A stretch of DNA of 64,000 nucleotides from Puccinia triticina (lineage: Eukaryota; Basidiomycota; Pucciniomycetes; Pucciniales; Pucciniaceae), in the NCBI RefSeq assembly GCF_026914185.1, contig NC_070564.1, positions 2,046,001 to 2,110,000 on the forward strand, read 5' to 3'. This document shows positions 52,559 to 63,770 of the stretch, one piece after another (within the stretch, counting starts at the first letter, position 1; the number at the start of each line of letters is the position of its first letter). The notes below the pieces were generated by a model. The model was not told where the DNA came from. It saw nothing but the letters and a program-made list of their open reading frames with translations, and made no database searches. A program made the position numbers and the translations under genes.

Positions 52559-52651
52559 CCGTTTTTGCAGGGAAGCATTTGACAGTCTCCACAAATAAGG
52601 TTGTATGTTTTCATGACATATGCCACTATCTCGCAACTTTGGGAACCCCAA
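52559..52651 (-). mobile_element. Fragment of the 22917-23056 inverted-repeat element
   Basis: The reverse complement shares GGGTTC(C/T)CAAAGTTG, GTGGCATATGTCATGAAAAC and CTTCCCTGCAAAAACGG with 22917-23010; only one end is present. Confidence 0.75.
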
Positions 52652-52850
52652 ATGAAACAAGTATTGGGTGTGTAATAGGTAGAAGGAGAAGAAAGAGAAA
52701 TGCCATGATTGATATTAACAATTAGTGGGAGAATTGGAGAAGGGGAAAAGTATATTGTGAAGGTGTAAAATGTCAAGATAGATAAAGTAAAGACAATGAG
52801 AGGAATTATAAGATGGAAGTGCTGATATATTATGTGGATGTATATACATA

Positions 52851-52875
52851 CTAGAGGCTAATGCGGCTTTGCCGC
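52851..52875 (-). repeat. Helitron-like 3' terminus, third copy
   Basis: On the minus strand GCGGCAAAGCCGC, 8 nt, then CTAG and T. The flank differs from the other two copies directly after CTAG, which supports CTAG as the end. Confidence 0.55.
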
Positions 52876-54014
52876 TGCAGGGGGCTGATGAAACTCACAC
52901 TCAAGTTGTGGTTATTTGTGCTCAATACTGTTTCAAGCTGCACATCTCCGCTGTGTTTCTAATCAAGCTGTGTGAGACAAAAAACTGATTAGCCTCATCA
53001 AACCTGATCTTTGATTACGTATTTCTCACACTCTCCCTAATTTCCCTGATTCTCCTCCTGAAAAACCAAACTGCTTCTGTCCATCCACTCGCGCACACCT
53101 GCTAACAATATCAAGATCAATATCATCTCAACACTTGAAAAATGCTCATCAAAACTCATTCTGCCTTCATCAAGTATTGGAAAAGCTTTAACATTGGAAA
53201 ATCTTCATATCTTCAAGCTTGGTGAGAAATCTTCATCAAGTGTTTCTTAGTAATCTCCCTTTCTTTCCTCTCCCAATATCTTTATAACTACATAATCTGT
53301 TCTAATCTTATCTCCAGTCCTCTTTCTTAGTTCTTTTTTCCTTTATATCTATCTTTCATCAGTTGCTGATCAATGATATATTTAGGGTTTGTTTGCTTCT
53401 ATTGGAGGACTTCCGGTGAACTTGGAATAAATCTGAAATCTGGAACTCTGGACCACTTTGGGGATCTTTGGGGACCTAGAGTTCCCTGCAAAATCTGATA
53501 TATAGCAGCTCAGATCTGACTTTCCAGATTGACACAAAGTCCTCCATTCTTGTCATCTATCTTGACCAAAATAACTAAACATCTGATTCCACACTTAGTT
53601 CCTCAAATCACTTCCCTGTCCTCACAAATCTCATTTGTCCTTCTTTGATGTACTTCTTATCAGCTATTGGGTTTGTTTCTCATTATTTTATTTACTGTTC
53701 TAATTTGATTATTATTTGTTCTTTCTTTTAGTTCTGTTGTTTTGGTTTCTTTGAAATTAAACAGTCTTGGGTTAAATAGGGGGGAGGTAGGACATTGCCA
53801 CCCCCCCCCCCCTCTTCCTCTGTTCAAATTCAATCTGGATGCACTGGCCAGCTCCCCCTCCCACCCCCTTCCATTAATACCAAAGTGTGTGCCAGGGTGT
53901 GGGGCAGGAAAATGTGAGAGTCTGACAAGAATTTTCAATTAATATTGAAGATGAAGACCTTTGGAGATTTGGGCACATAGAAAGACATGGTAAAGACTGA
54001 TTCTTGGCAAGGAG
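52876..54014. other. No gene supported
   Basis: T/C-rich intergenic sequence, a C-run near 53804-53816, and no recognisable frame. A non-autonomous Helitron body may begin here. Confidence 0.4.
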
Positions 54015-54022
54015 ATTTCTAG

Positions 54023-55768
54023 TAGAGATGGCCCCGGCGAACCCGTTGCGGGTACCTGCTATCCGCTGGCGGGTACCCGCCACGGCCGGCGGGTGCGGGT
54101 GCGGGTGCGGATGTCTGAGATTCCGGGAAAAAGTGGGCGGGTACCCGGATAATTCAACCCACACCCGCCCGCACCCGCCCACCGCTTCAACCGGAAGGCC
54201 TCATCCCTTCAACCGGAAGGCCTGATCCCTTCCGGTTGCCAAGGTTTTACAGCCTTGGCAGCCAGAAAAACCCACCTGGTCGCCGAGGACACACAACCTC
54301 ATCGACCAGGAGGGATTCCTTCCGGTCACCGGGGCTGTATCTCGGCGACCAGAAGGAAAAAATCCTCCCGGTCGCAGAGGTTACAAAACCTCGGCGACCA
54401 GGAGGATACTATCTTGGTCACGAAGTTTGTAAAACCTCGGCGACCAAGAGGAAATAGTCCTGGTCGCAGAGGTTAAATAACCTCAGCGCGCGACCAGCAG
54501 GTAACCTCCTGGTCGCAGAGGTTACCTCGCCGACCAGAAGGCAACCTCTTGGTCGCCGAGGTTACCTCGGCGAGCAGAAGCTAACCTCCTGATCGCTGAA
54601 GCTACCTCGGCGACCAGAGGACAACCTCCTGGTCGCTGAAGTTACCTCGGCGACCAGAAGGAAACCTCCTGGTCGTCAAAGTTACCTCGGCGAACAGAAG
54701 GAAACCTCCTGGTCGCAGAGGTCTTATTGCAACCAGAACGGCTTCCTTTTGGTCGCCGAGGTCATCCCTCTTCGACCGAAAGGGGCCCCTTCCGGTCGCC
54801 GAGAGGAGTTTCAAGGAGCGGGTATCCGCGGGTATCCGCGCGGGTACCCGCCCAGGCTGGCGGGTACCCGCCAACGAGTGCGGATGCGGGTACGGATGTC
54901 AGGATCCAGTCAAAACAGGCCGCGGGTACCCGCACCCGCGCGGGTACCCGGGTGTGACGTGCAAGAATTCAGGAGACTAAGAGCGTGTATTTCATCAGAC
55001 CTCTTGTATCAAACAAACAAGTATATGTACAATGATAGAGAGATGGAAAAAGAAAGAGTTTTTCAGGAGGAAACAATAAAAGATTCTGAGTCTTACCTAA
55101 GAGCAGGATCGCGATGGTAAGAGACGGGATGAGATAGTGAAGTAAAGAAACAATGAGAACAAGTATAGGCGAGGAAGAAGAAGGTCTGTAGAGGACGTGA
55201 ATCAGAGAGAAGTGAAAAAAGCTTCAGGCTGCTGTGGTTTGTTGGTCGCACAAGACAGGACAGGGTCTAGGAGCTGAAGAGTGAGGCAAGGGAGAAAGGT
55301 TATTGGAATAAGGCTCGAAGTGATCTGGCTGCTGGGTTAGGACTGTGAGAAAGAAGTGCGACGAGAGAAGCGAGACAAGGGATCAGTTCCACTGGCCTCT
55401 TTTATAGTGCTACGAGTAAGGTGGCTTACTGTGATAGAGTGCCTGATTAACGTCGCTCTGCACTGGCCCAATAAGGGTCCAGGTTGGTTGCGGTATCTAG
55501 GCCTTGACCGGTTTGGTTGTATTCTTCCTGCATGTGAGCATTGCCTGGGCGGTAAATGAGGGTAAAGTGATGATTCAGTCAGCACGCGGTTCCTGTATCA
55601 TCCTGTATCATCAGTTGAAACTGGTATAGGAGTCAGACTTACCTGTATCGTGAGGGTTAGTTTGAACTGTAGCTCGGGCGTGATGGTTGTGAGGCTGGAC
55701 CGGTCGAGACAGAGGAGGCGCGTTGCCTGAGGTGTCAGGCGAAGTTTCACATGACGGAGCCATCTCTA
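54023..55768. mobile_element. Non-autonomous hAT-type element, 1746 bp
   Basis: Terminal inverted repeats TAGAGATGGC (54023-54032) and GCCATCTCTA (55759-55768) are flanked by a perfect 8-bp duplication ATTTCTAG (54015-54022 and 55769-55776). The 8-bp duplication and A.AG.TG-type ends fit the hAT superfamily. The interior holds GGGTACCCG arrays, a palindromic minisatellite, and a right half (54960-55758) with no recognised gene; no transposase is seen. Confidence 0.85.
54050..54960. repeat. GGGTACCCG arrays flanking a palindromic minisatellite
   Basis: CGGGTACCCGC and GGTGCGG words cluster at 54050-54175 and 54810-54955. Between them, about 54240-54800, CCTCCTGGTCGC.GAGGTTACCTCGGCGACCAGAAGG-type words alternate in both orientations at ~33-36 bp, so each unit can fold back on its neighbour. 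Confidence 0.88.
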
Positions 55769-55786
55769 ATTTCTAGAAACCAGAAA

Positions 55787-56239
55787 TTATTGTATTCTTA
55801 GTGCAGTAGAAAAATAAGCATTCCTCCTGGTTATGTTTTCCTTTACTGTATCAGGTTTGTATGCATGCGCAATTTTGTGGTCCATTGGAAATTGTAGGGT
55901 GAAACCTTGATCTTGAATCCTGTGAGTCCATGTCTTAAATAATCTTGGATAAATACATTCAATAAGGTATAAAATTCTGTGTACTTTATTAACAATTGAA
56001 TGAAGTCTTACAAATAGTCCTTTTGCAATACTAAAATGAAGAAAAAAGCTAATACTAATCATAATAGGCAATCTGACATTCAGAGAGGACCAAGTTGCTA
56101 GCCATTTGGATGTTGGAGCTAAGATTGCTTTGTTGACCGTTTTTGCTTGAAAATCCAGCCATATTGGCAAATTAATAGATTGCTTTGAAGAGCGGAAACG
56201 GAACTTTGGTTGCAAAATCCTAATAGTGATTGATTTCAA
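55787..56239 (-). CDS. Unrecognised ORF, 150 codons
   Basis: Open on the minus strand, containing LPIWLDFQAKTVNKAILAP and SSLNVRLPIMISISFFLHF. Composition is protein-like but I recognise no family. It lies between the hAT element and another unknown frame; it may be a transposon-derived fragment or chance. Confidence 0.25.
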   Translation of the reverse strand: MKSITIRILQPKFRFRSSKQSINLPIWLDFQAKTVNKAILAPTSKWLATWSSLNVRLPIMISISFFLHFSIAKGLFVRLHSIVNKVHRILYLIECIYPRLFKTWTHRIQDQGFTLQFPMDHKIAHAYKPDTVKENITRRNAYFSTALRIQ

Positions 56240-56240
56240 C

Positions 56241-56655
56241 TCAAAATGAGGGGAATCCGGCCAAGGGGAGGTTGCAGTTGCAATAGAAGGCAGGAGTTGT
56301 GGGAAGTAGTACCATAGCTGGAGTGGTCTTCAAGTGTGGGATGATGCGGGTAGCGATGGCGGTGACTTCAGAGCCTAGGGCGGCGGGCCAGTTGGTGTAT
56401 TGATTGCAGTTGATGAGCATGGCGGCGACCTGCTCTGCTATGGGCTCTGGCAGGGGCTTGCCGATCCTCTCAAAGAACAGCCGCTGCATTGAGATCACTT
56501 TCTCAATGAGGCTCTCTGGCTTTGTCTGCTTGTTCTCAAGATCCTCGCCTGGCGCTACTTGCCGTCCCCTGCGCCGAGCTTGTTGAACAAGGGGTTGTGG
56601 GTGGGATGGTTTGTCTGGATCACGATCACGACCACGTTGACGGTTGAGCGGGGCA
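56241..56655 (-). CDS. Unrecognised protein-coding segment
   Basis: The frame is open from about 56655, upstream of the first internal ATG (56498). It has an R/P/Q-rich start (QRGRDRDPDKPSHPQPLV), then a well-structured helical part (LIEKVISMQRLFFERIGKPL, EQVAAMLINCNQYTNWPAAL, VTAIATRIIPHLK). No family recognised. It may be a 3' exon of a gene extending toward 57-59 kb, but no joining exons could be fixed. Confidence 0.4.
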
Positions 56656-57129
56656 GGAAATCAAGACTCTTCAAGTTAAGGTAGTGGGTGGGCGTGGATG
56701 CGCCCAAGGGCGGCCGGTTGGAGGGTGGTGGTCTCTGGTTGGAGGCGTCAGATAATGATGATCATAGTGAGGCGGAGGGGGGTATGGGATCAGATGGGAA
56801 CGGGTATGGAAGATCCAATGGTAATTTTTGACCAGTTTGAGTGCCTTGGGCTGACAAAGCGGGCAATGAAGAGGCTCCAGTCGGGGTGGAGGAATCCAGG
56901 CGGGGTGATGGTCGCGTTGGCACATTGGTTTTTCTGGGGTTGCAGAACTGGCTGATGAGTTCGATCTGTTTCAGTGTTGCATGGACAGGCTTGGTGGCGT
57001 GGAATAACAAAGCTTAGTCAAGATCAGATTAAACATGCGTTTGTGTGAGAGGAGTGAGCGTTCTGGCCTGAGTGAGGAGCGGAGAGCTTAAAAGGTGGCA
57101 GCTTGGCGGCGTAGCTGTTCCCCCAGGCG

Positions 57130-57510
57130 ATTGGAGATGCTGCACTTCCAGCTATCTGTTGTCCTCAACCCCTCCGCTGTTGCGTGTGCGCAGTCTGAGG
57201 GGCAAAGAGTGGGCCCCCCCACTGGTCAGCAGCCTTTGCTGCGGGCCGGGGGCCTTCACGTCCAACCTTTTTGACACGCGCGCTTGACGTGGGCTGGAGG
57301 TTGAGCCTGGGTGCTCAGCACTGCTGATGTTGGAAGGCTAGGTTGAGAATTGAGAGAGCTTTTTTTGATTCATAGATTGTTGCGGATTTTGCATTGGTTG
57401 TTTGTCCAATGGGGAAACTCATGATTTTTTTTCTCTCATTTTGTGTATTTACAGGTGGAACCCTTGAATTTTTTTTAAGGTTCTGGCAAATCTGTGTCTT
57501 TAATAAACTT
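57130..57510 (+). repeat. Dispersed repeat copy C
   Basis: GCTGCACTTCCAGCTATC, TTGTCCTCAACCCCTCCGC, GCGCAGTCTGAGGGGC, a C-rich block, CTTTTTGACACGCG, GGAACCCTTGAATTTTTTTT and the TTTAATAAACTTGGATAG edge, in the same order as copies A, B and D. Confidence 0.6.
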
Positions 57511-57545
57511 GGATAGATGATTGAACAAATAGTTATGAGATCAGT

Positions 57546-57833
57546 TTAAAGAAAACATAATTGGCTCTTGGATGGTGGCCGTTGAGGTGCCCATACCATT
57601 AAGTGTTGAGAATACCACATGGGATAGATTCTCTTGTTAGTGAGAATAATAAACTCATTGAGCTCCTTCATCTTTGTAGCTCTTGCTTGCAAGGCACTTG
57701 CAATCTTTACCACTACATATTTACAGTTGATTTCAGCAGCTTGGGTCACTCCAGTTTGGGGCTGGCGATCTCTGGCTTGGTCTCCTTCAAGCTCCACCTG
57801 AGCTGCTGGTAATAATGGCTTGCTTCCAATCAA
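57546..57833 (-). CDS. Unrecognised ORF, about 95 codons
   Basis: Contains QVELEGDQARDRQPQTGVTQ, VVVKIASALQARATKMKELN and EFIILTNKRIYP. Helical and protein-like, but no recognised family and no clear start codon. Possibly an exon of a gene interrupted by repeat copy C. Confidence 0.3.
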   Translation of the reverse strand: MIGSKPLLPAAQVELEGDQARDRQPQTGVTQAAEINCKYVVVKIASALQARATKMKELNEFIILTNKRIYPMWYSQHLMVWAPQRPPSKSQLCFL

Positions 57834-58090
57834 TGTTGTAAGAATAGCTGGTTTTTCAGTGGCTGTTGACCGTCCGGTGGACGCTGGAAGAGAAGTCGCG
57901 AGGATCAGATATATTTAGCTGAATAGGCTGGACATTGAAATAATAGACACAGCTTGTAAGACTCCCGCGAGAAAATCTGGTTTTTGCCAAGTTGATTGCC
58001 TCCATTTACTCGGCCTCATTGAAAATCCACTCCAGAGCTCCGGTGGGGGTCTTTGGCTGGGGGAGGGAGTGGAGTGGGGGTACTGCTCGG

Positions 58091-58798
58091 TTAGGATTGC
58101 AGGGCAAGGTGGCTTGAAGATCTTGCTGACAGTCCAAGTCCACTGCTTGTTGTCCAAGGACAAGCCAACAGAGAGTGAGAAGAGTTGATGGGGATGGGGA
58201 GATTGTCCGGCGGGTGTAGGCTGCTGGCGGTGGGGTTTGAGTGCGGAGGCGGTCCAGGTGGCCAAAAGCCAAGCTGAGCGTTGGGCACGGCAGCTGAGGC
58301 CCGACAGGGGAGGTTGTAATGGGGAACCGATTTGGAGAGGAGCTCGTAGCCGGTGTAGCCCATGAATTTGACCGGTGCTGCTGGGCCTCGGCTCTTGGCT
58401 GGATCAGAGGGGGAGAAGCTTTTGGTGCAGGCTTGAAGCTCGTCTTGGGCGGCCTGCAGTGAGTCCCAGAAGGTTTTTGAGACATCCAGTGGCTGCCAGG
58501 AGCCGTGGTGCTTGTAGTAAGATAGCCAGATGGTCAGGGTCTTGCGGGCTGCAAAGTAGAAAACCAGCATATCCCATTTGCAAGTAAGATTCTTGACGTC
58601 TACATATTCGAGTGGGATGGGCCATAGCTCTCGGCAGGCAGAGTCCCGCCAGACGTGATACAATGGGCTGTGAGGCTTGATTGGATTCTTGAAGACCTGC
58701 TCTGGAGTGAGACTGCTGCTTGTGAAGACAAGTGAGCGCACTTGAAAGTGGGGGATGCCGCTGGTTGAGATTGTTTGTTGGGCGCTGGCGGAGCTCAC
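58091..58798 (-). CDS. Unrecognised hypothetical protein, 235 codons
   Basis: Starts at the minus-strand ATG 58798 (MSSASAQQTISTSG). Ordered-looking residues 1-150 (YHVWRDSACRELWPIPLEYV, WDMLVFYFAARKTLTIWLSY, GSWQPLDVSKTFWDSLQAAQ) are followed by a proline/serine-rich tail that may be intronic or a disordered C-terminus. No catalytic motif is recognised. Repeat copies C and D flank it, so it could be the coding part of an undescribed repeat. The frame 58404-59120 overlapping it looks like a shadow. Confidence 0.4.
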   Translation of the reverse strand: MSSASAQQTISTSGIPHFQVRSLVFTSSSLTPEQVFKNPIKPHSPLYHVWRDSACRELWPIPLEYVDVKNLTCKWDMLVFYFAARKTLTIWLSYYKHHGSWQPLDVSKTFWDSLQAAQDELQACTKSFSPSDPAKSRGPAAPVKFMGYTGYELLSKSVPHYNLPCRASAAVPNAQLGFWPPGPPPHSNPTASSLHPPDNLPIPINSSHSLLACPWTTSSGLGLSARSSSHLALQS

Positions 58799-59384
58799 TG
58801 AGCTGTAGGATCACGTTTGGCAAGCGCTGTAGGCCATTTCCCTGGCCATCCCGCTCTCTGACCTGACCATCCCGCTCATCCCGCTCTCTGAATTGACCTG
58901 CACTGCAGCAGAAACAACTTAGAAGAATGAGCAAAATATCTCGGAGCTGGCATTCAAGCAAACCAATAAACAAAATGGACTGTATCCATGACATCCGAGC
59001 CTCTGGCGCAAGGAAACACGCCGGTAAGGGGGAATGCCACTGGCTTGAACCGCGACCCGCTAGAGATGTCTGAGGATTGCAGGTCATGAAAACTGTTGAG
59101 AGTTGCACCGGGATGGTCATGAGAACTGTTGAGAGTGGCGCAGGGGAAAGAGAAACCAGTAATGACTTGCCTGGTTAGGTTGAGTTTATTGCGGATGTCT
59201 AGCCAATGGGGAGCGTGGCGCAGGGCTCAAACGGCGGGGTTGCTTGATCCAAGATGAGGCAGCGGTGTGGTGGTGGTGTCTGGTATCCACGGTGGATTTG
59301 GGCGAGGGCTGGGCCAAAGATTCAGATGGGATATATAAACCTGTCTGTCGTGATTGTTAAACCCCAGGACGTTCTTTGCCACTG

Positions 59385-59780
59385 CACTTCCAGCTGGCGG
59401 CTTGTCCTCACCCCCTCCGCTGTTGCACTTGCGCAGTTTGAGGGGCTAAACTTGTTGGCCCCCCTTTGCATAATGCCTTCAATGCGGCGCGCTGGGGGTC
59501 ATCCTCTCACCATTTTTTAACCCTGCTAGACAGGGATGGATGGTGGGCCATGGTGCATTAGCTTGCTGATATTAGGTGGCTGGTTGCATGATTTTTTTTA
59601 AATTGTGTTTTTTTGTTGAGTTTGGCATTTGTAGGGGGAAAACCCTTCTTGTTTTTTTTCTGGAAGTTGTAGAGGGGGAACCCTTGATTTTTCTTTATGA
59701 TCTTTCTAGATTTGTAGGGGAAACCCTTAAAGTTTTGTTTTGTGATTCAGAGGCTTTAATAAACTTGGATAATTATTATT
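59385..59780 (+). repeat. Dispersed repeat copy D
   Basis: Preceded by GGGATATATAAACC (59330). Then GCACTTCCAGCTGG, CTTGTCCTCACCCCCTCCGC, GCGCAGTTTGAGGGGC, TTTTTTAACCCTGCTAGACA (as in copy B), three AACCCTT-containing T-rich blocks and the TTTAATAAACTTGGATAA edge. Confidence 0.6.
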
Positions 59781-60042
59781 GGATGTCATAAAGTTATTTT
59801 TAAGATTGATGGTTCAAAATTTTGAATTAAGATTTCTTTTGGGCAGGTAGATGGTAGGTATTTTGACCTATGCCAATCAAGCTTGAGTATTAATTGGGAA
59901 GGAGAGTACTATTTAAGTGTGGGTATTTCTTTCAGATTATTACGAAATATAGCAATGGAAGGGAGGGGGGGGGAGGGGGTTTTGGAGATCCAGATCATTT
60001 GACTTGATGTTTGCAGTGGTCAAGCTGCCTTGGAATCTAGTA

Positions 60043-62284
60043 CTATAAATAACCAATGCCACAACCACCTGGAACTCCATTCTGGATGCTGGAAGCGGGT
60101 AAGACATTAGCTTGAGTCACTGCTGGATATGCCTGTTTCAAAATCAAATAATCAGAATCTGAATTTGTTTTGTAAAACAAAAGAATCTTGATTAATTAAA
60201 TATGTTAAAAAAAAACTAACTCTGCAGATAGCCAGAGCTTGATTATCAAGAGAAAACTTGTATGCCGAAGACTGTATCATCAGGTTGGCAATACAAGGTC
60301 TTCCAAGAATTGAGTTGCATTGATTTGCCTCTTGAGGGCTGAAAGGAACATAAGATTGCCCACCATCCTGTGTTGAAAAATCAGTGGGGTCTTGAACTTT
60401 CACATTCTGAAAAACATTTCCTTCTGCTAGCATATTGCTTCCTCCTGCTACTTGGAATGTTGCACCTCTTTTGGCAATAATTTCAGAATCCAAGAATTAG
60501 CAAGATATAAAAACAATCTCCCCATCCTTCCAGTGATCATTATATCAAGATATGAAATTCTCACATAATGTTTGTGTGTAGATTATTATAGCTGAAAAAA
60601 CAGAAATTTATTTTCTGTGAGGTTATGTGATAGAGTAATATATTGCAATTAGATCAATTTTTATATATTTGAACTCACTAATGTAATAGCACCTTGGGGT
60701 TCCCAGAACCTCCGGTTTTTGGACTCCTACCTGACGTATAATCAATGCAGCTGGTGAAAATAATTTTTAGATTGATTAATCTGATTTTTGGAAATCTGTT
60801 CTTATGGTAGGATGTGTCCATTTAGGTTTGAGAAAAAGAAACTGACTTGTTAGCCATAGTTATTTCATCATTGGCTCCTGTGAAAAAGATTGTCCAGTAA
60901 TGATGGCTTATATGTGAAATAAGGTTTTGGTTGTCAGGTTCATATTTTTAATTAGAGAATTTGTATTGTGCAAGATTTAGAAAAGTTAAAATTACTTTTG
61001 ACAACGAGAGGACCATTGAGTTTTTCCTGAAAATAGGTTGTTAGATATTGTGATACCTGTGTTTTCTTCACCCTGCCTTTTACCACCAGAAACAATCATC
61101 TGCCGACCAATGTTGCTGAAAGTGCAATGGTCAATCCATATCTGCAAATTCAAAAATTGGCAGTCAAAATCTCCATGCTGCTTTTCTAAGAATTTAACAA
61201 GAATCACATTCTTTGCACCCTTAATCAAGAGTCCATCCCCTCCCCAGACCTATTCATTGATTTCAATCCAGAAAATATATGTGAGACAGTGGTTTCAAAT
61301 TTTCATAGACCAAATGAATTGAGCAAGAAATTGGAAAACCCAACAGTCACACTGACCAAATGTGGATTCAACAATGTGATGTGGATATTCTAGCAAGGCA
61401 AAATTGAATGAAAGATTTTGAGGGGCTGATAAAAAATTGTTTGATCAAAAAAAATCAGGGCAGACCTGAATGATGATATTCTCAACACCAGATAGAGAAA
61501 TTCTGAGAAAAAAAAAACAAGCATAAATCAGTTTGATGGCAGTTAAGAACAAAATAATTGGAAAGCTTGCCCTTTCCCCCTGATGATTGCTGATTTACCA
61601 ACACCCAACAAAGTCTTTTTACTTCCAATTCTCAGGGGCTTCAATGCAGAGGGGTCAAGTGAAACCTGTCAAAGAAAACTTTACATGAATAAATTTGGTT
61701 TGAATGAAAACTGTGAATCCCACTAATACATATAAATTTGGCAGCCATGCATACAGGGATATTCCCAGAAATATTTTTTTCTTTGGTGCACCAATCATCT
61801 AATTAAGCCAATCCTACAAGTCAGTTGCAGAATTTCTGAAAACTCAGCACTAGGTGAAAAGCAGACCTTCATTTCTTGCTGACTGTACTTTCATTCCATT
61901 TGAGCAAGGTTTCCAAGGTTGGCTATAAGATCAAAATACACCATCAGCTCAGGTAAAAATTTGGAACATTATTTGAACCCAGTTGAACCATATTTACCAT
62001 CCCTGGGCAGTTATTGTAGTAGAAGAAGTAAAATCGTAAGTTTTGTCAATCAAAATTACTCTAGGAACTTTATCTGCCAGCCAGGCTTGCAGTTCTGCAG
62101 TATCCTTTGGGGTTTGAGGAGTGACATTCCCACCGCCGGTCACTTTGGAGCCAAAACCAAATGGGACAGGTTTGTTAGTACCTTTTGACTTAGGGAGCTT
62201 GTTAGTTGCCCCCTGGATTGGTTTAGGCCCCATAACAGATACTACTACTAGGAAGAGCAAGATTAAAGATAGTAAACCAGCCAT
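60043..62284 (-). CDS. Pectin lyase (polysaccharide lyase family 1), 12 exons
   Basis: A secreted enzyme cleaving pectin by beta-elimination during host cell-wall attack. Exons: 62284-61998, 61922-61889, 61665-61571, 61502-61466, 61389-61357, 61249-61199, 61141-60996, 60906-60847, 60750-60679, 60591-60565, 60467-60221, 60132-60043; about 392 residues, near the family norm. A signal peptide is present (MAGLLSLILLFLVVVSVMG). Family landmarks follow: GFGSKVTGGG, TAELQAWLADKVPRVILID, LRIGSKKTLLGVG, RGKG-ISLSGVENIIIQ, NIHITLLNPHLVWGGDGL, WIDHCTFSNIGRQMIVSG, ITISNNLFSGKTQWS, HHYWTIFFTGANDEITM, DYTSGRSPK, NMLAEGNVFQNV and a cysteine-bearing tail GGCGIGYL. The intron after exon 3 starts with GC (GCAAGC), a rare GC-AG intron. 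The exon 2 donor and the exon 10-11 junction are the least certain. No stop interrupts it. Confidence 0.88.
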
Positions 62285-62422
62285 TTATTGATTGGAAGGA
62301 AGAGAGTGCCCTTGCGTGGTAATGCAGAAACAAAAGCAGTTCAGTCAAGTTATCGTTGGAGGAAGTGGATGATGAATCTGATCGGAAGGACGTGTGCCAA
62401 GCATGTCAAAGAGTCCCCCTGA

Positions 62423-62432
62423 TTATTTATAG
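62423..62432 (-). promoter_or_regulatory. TATA box candidate for the pectin lyase gene
   Basis: On the minus strand CTATAAATAA lies about 140 bp before the ATG at 62284. Confidence 0.5.
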
Positions 62433-63540
62433 AACAAACGCTGAAAGGGAATATGGTAGCTAGCACTGCATAGACGACAGTTTCTAGCAGTCAAACGGGT
62501 TGTTCTTTTCCTCGACACGCAGACCGCAGATAAAAAAATGAGCCGGCATTTCATTTTAACCCCGGTTGCCATTTTCCATACATAGATACCCTGCGTCAAG
62601 GATACGTGTGCCACACGAAGGCCGTAGTGTAACGTTTTCATCGATTACCACAGAGTAACACAAATATAATGTACACCCAGGTCGAATGTCGCATGCGACC
62701 GACCCTCAAATGTTCGGCTATGAGCGGTCGTGATGCAATCAGTCATGACCTTCATAGCCAAGCGTAACTACACCCTGGGCCCATATATTCATATTGCGGG
62801 CGGGGAGACCGGGGACCGAGATCAGCTGCATGCTTTTTTTATGTGCAGTTTGTTTTGACATTGCGCACTATGAGTCGATACCAACAGAAGAGTAGAAGTA
62901 GTGATTAAGAGATGTCTCATTGGACTACAACCATTTCCGTCAAGATTTGCAAGCTAAAACAAAGAAAAATGAAAAATTTGAGAGAAAAGGGAAAACAGAA
63001 AATTATGGCTAAGACTAGAGTGGGGAGACAGCAGAAGAACTGGATCCTATGAGGGGGTTGGTGATAATGCCGCCGCTGAGAGGATGCAGTGCCGAGTGTC
63101 CAGAAAGCGCCCGGTGCCCCGAATAAATTGTGCTACTGCCTGAGTGGTTCTGGGGCATTCGAGAGGTTGGCTCTGGGGCATTTAAGAGGTACCGAGCCGA
63201 TACGGAGCCCGATCGTAGTTTGAGTGTTTTGAATGTTTGCCTCATCCGTGGCCTGCAGTGTTGGTGATGAGTGAGCCAGTAGACCAGGAAGTTGTTCCAT
63301 AGTGTCTTTGAAGTTGCATACGTCGCAAACCGTGTAGGGATCAAACTTATCAAAGTCCCTCCGAGGGGGGCCCGAAGGGCCCTCCGCAGAAGGGACTCAC
63401 CTAAGCGGTGAAAGCGGGGAGGCAGAAACAGAAAATCCGCGTCGATGGCAGGTCATATTTATCAAATGATAGGTAAGAAGCATGGCTTCATTCCTATCCA
63501 GATCCTTTCCCCATTCCCTCAGAGAATCTCCACCATGGGC
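62433..63540. other. Intergenic, no gene seen
   Basis: Short overlapping frames only (for example 63015-63353 minus), with no motif. A G/C-rich inverted segment (GGGGGGCCCGAAGGGCCCTCC) lies at 63364. Confidence 0.45.
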
Positions 63541-63544
63541 CCTA

Positions 63545-63770
63545 AATCCCACTTTCTTAAATCCACATAATCCTGGACCTCTGGATCTAAGTTTTGGCGT
63601 GTTTTATGTACAAAATTACAACAGAAATATCACACAAAACAATTGAAGCAAGTTGAAAATCACCCTCCAGCTGTGCCAAAGCAACGAGCAAAAGTGGGCC
63701 GGTTGTTAGAGTAGTCCAGGAAGGCCCTAATCAAGTGATTAGTGGGCTCCCAGGGAGGGGGTGTCTTTTT
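63545..63770 (+). repeat. Dispersed repeat, second copy of 29392-29665
   Basis: The same ordered words as the first copy, with a ~40-bp deletion before CACCCTCCAGCTGTGCCA. The remaining 230 bp of the window show no gene. Confidence 0.8.

Noticed and set aside
58404..59120. 238-codon minus-strand ORF overlapping 58091-58798
   Set aside because: Shares most of its length with a better frame and has no motif; likely a shadow.
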